A stretch of DNA of 8,743 nucleotides, taken from Flavobacteriaceae bacterium (lineage in GTDB: Bacteria > Bacteroidota > Bacteroidia > Flavobacteriales > Flavobacteriaceae). Made by a program: the position numbers and the translations under genes. The notes under the pieces are model-generated. The model did not search any database and was not told where the DNA came from. It saw only the letters and a program-made list of their open reading frames with translations. Every line of letters begins with the position of its first letter. Within the stretch, counting starts at the first letter, position 1. Location of the stretch: contig DAOVTC010000032.1 of NCBI GenBank assembly GCA_030633285.1, forward strand, positions 1 through 8,743, in the 5' to 3' direction. Shown piece after piece: positions 6,785-8,743 of this stretch.

Positions 6785-7275
6785 TGGTGTTTCACGGAAA
6801 ATTATCACAATTACCTAAAGAAATAAAGTTGTTAATTTCTGTTTTTGTACTTACATTAAATATCGGGTTTTTTACTGGTTTAAATTTTGTTAATGAAACT
6901 ACAGAATTTCAAGTCAAAGGATTGGAAACTAATTATTTAGGCAATGAATTAGATGAAGATGCTGAGGTGATGAAATTTAAAATGTCAAAAAAAAGAGTCT
7001 TAACCTTAGTTCATAATCACATTTTATCTTTGTCTGTTGTATTCTTATTATTAGGAGTTATACTCTCTTTAACTTCAATAAATAAAAGAATTAAAACGAT
7101 ATTAATTATTGAGCCATTTTTGTCTATTCTTTTAACTTTTGGAGGAATATATTTTTTATGGAATGGGGTAATTTGGGTTAAATATGTCATTGTATTATCA
7201 GGTATGGCAATGACTATTACAATTATACTATCGTCTTTACTTATTTTAAAGGAGTCTTTGTTTTCTTCCAAATAA
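6784..7275 (+). CDS. Four-helix inner-membrane protein with His-Asn-His motif, function unknown
   Basis: 163 residues with no family I can name. Four membrane segments are visible: about 16-36, 75-97, 104-126 and 132-155. The N-terminus is Lys-rich (KLSQLPKEIK), the short loop after helix 2 is NKRIK, and the C-terminus has Lys, so by the positive-inside rule both ends are cytoplasmic. The acidic loop 37-72 would be periplasmic. LVHNHILSLS places His77 and His79 at the periplasmic edge of helix 2. Apart from His4 these are the only histidines, so they are candidate heme or metal ligands. The ATG overlaps the TAA of the FMN-binding gene (TAATG), indicating coupled translation and probably a physical partnership. 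By inference it could be the membrane electron donor, or an anchor, for the flavoprotein. No CxxCH or iron-sulfur cysteine motif is present, and it has no cysteine at all. Confidence 0.75.
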   Translation: MVFHGKLSQLPKEIKLLISVFVLTLNIGFFTGLNFVNETTEFQVKGLETNYLGNELDEDAEVMKFKMSKKRVLTLVHNHILSLSVVFLLLGVILSLTSINKRIKTILIIEPFLSILLTFGGIYFLWNGVIWVKYVIVLSGMAMTITIILSSLLILKESLFSSK

Positions 7276-7280
7276 TTAAC

Positions 7281-7311
7281 TTTTTCAATTCGAAATAATA
7301 TTGTAAATTTG
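7281..7311 (+). promoter_or_regulatory. Promoter of guaB
   Basis: TAAATTTG at 7304-7311 fully matches the TAnnTTTG -7 box. About 18 bases upstream lies the T-run TTTTTC (7281-7286) in place of a clean TTTG. Transcription would begin near 7317, leaving a leader of about 22 bases before the guaB ATG. The promoter lies just after the stop of the upstream operon, with no hairpin terminator seen between them. Confidence 0.6.
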
Positions 7312-7314
7312 CTC

Positions 7315-8743
<1,429 letters not shown>

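Noticed and set aside
7017..7271. Minus-strand open frame opposite the four-helix membrane protein
   Set aside because: The plus-strand gene has operon context, coupling overlap and a sensible topology. The antisense product has none of these.

Overview
The window looks like chromosomal core DNA from a low-GC member of the Bacteroidota, most likely a Flavobacteriia. Four things point there: strongly AT-rich DNA, the near absence of Shine-Dalgarno sequences, several promoters of the Bacteroidota type (a TAnnTTTG -7 box, in the best case with an upstream TTTG at about -33), and Bacteroidota-like protein sequences (6-phosphofructokinase tail, GAPDH, HMG-CoA lyase, IMP dehydrogenase). No tRNA, rRNA, CRISPR array, insertion sequence or phage gene was seen.

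Layout: (1) 1-1348, plus strand: the end of a 6-phosphofructokinase gene followed after 23 bases by a complete gapA, closed by a strong intrinsic terminator. This is a compact glycolytic unit. (2) 1374-2885, plus strand: a LysE/RhtB-type exporter and an HMG-CoA lyase, 27 bases apart, probably cotranscribed. The exporter most likely starts at a TTG beyond the gapA terminator. (3) 2943-4773, minus strand: a ROK-family kinase resembling polyphosphate glucokinases, a small secreted beta-barrel-like protein and a small membrane methyltransferase. The first two each have their own candidate promoter, and a hairpin lies between them. (4) 4774-5106: a 333-base gap that may hold a gene remnant, then a good promoter and a 19-bp perfect dyad. 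(5) 5107-7275, plus strand: a tight three-gene operon of an outer-membrane porin, an exported FMN_bind protein with an SGAT motif, and a four-helix inner-membrane protein with a His-Asn-His motif at the predicted periplasmic edge. (6) 7339-8743, plus strand: guaB (IMP dehydrogenase), running off the end, with its own promoter and a 7-bp inverted repeat in its short leader.

Most of the window is ordinary central metabolism: glycolysis, glucose phosphorylation, leucine breakdown and purine synthesis. The most interesting part is the porin / FMN-binding / four-helix operon. Its members span the outer membrane, periplasm and inner membrane, and its promoter is followed by a palindrome at the predicted transcription start. 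I infer an extracytosolic flavin-based electron-transfer or reductase module linked to import or reduction of a substrate such as a metal. Its function cannot be established from sequence alone.
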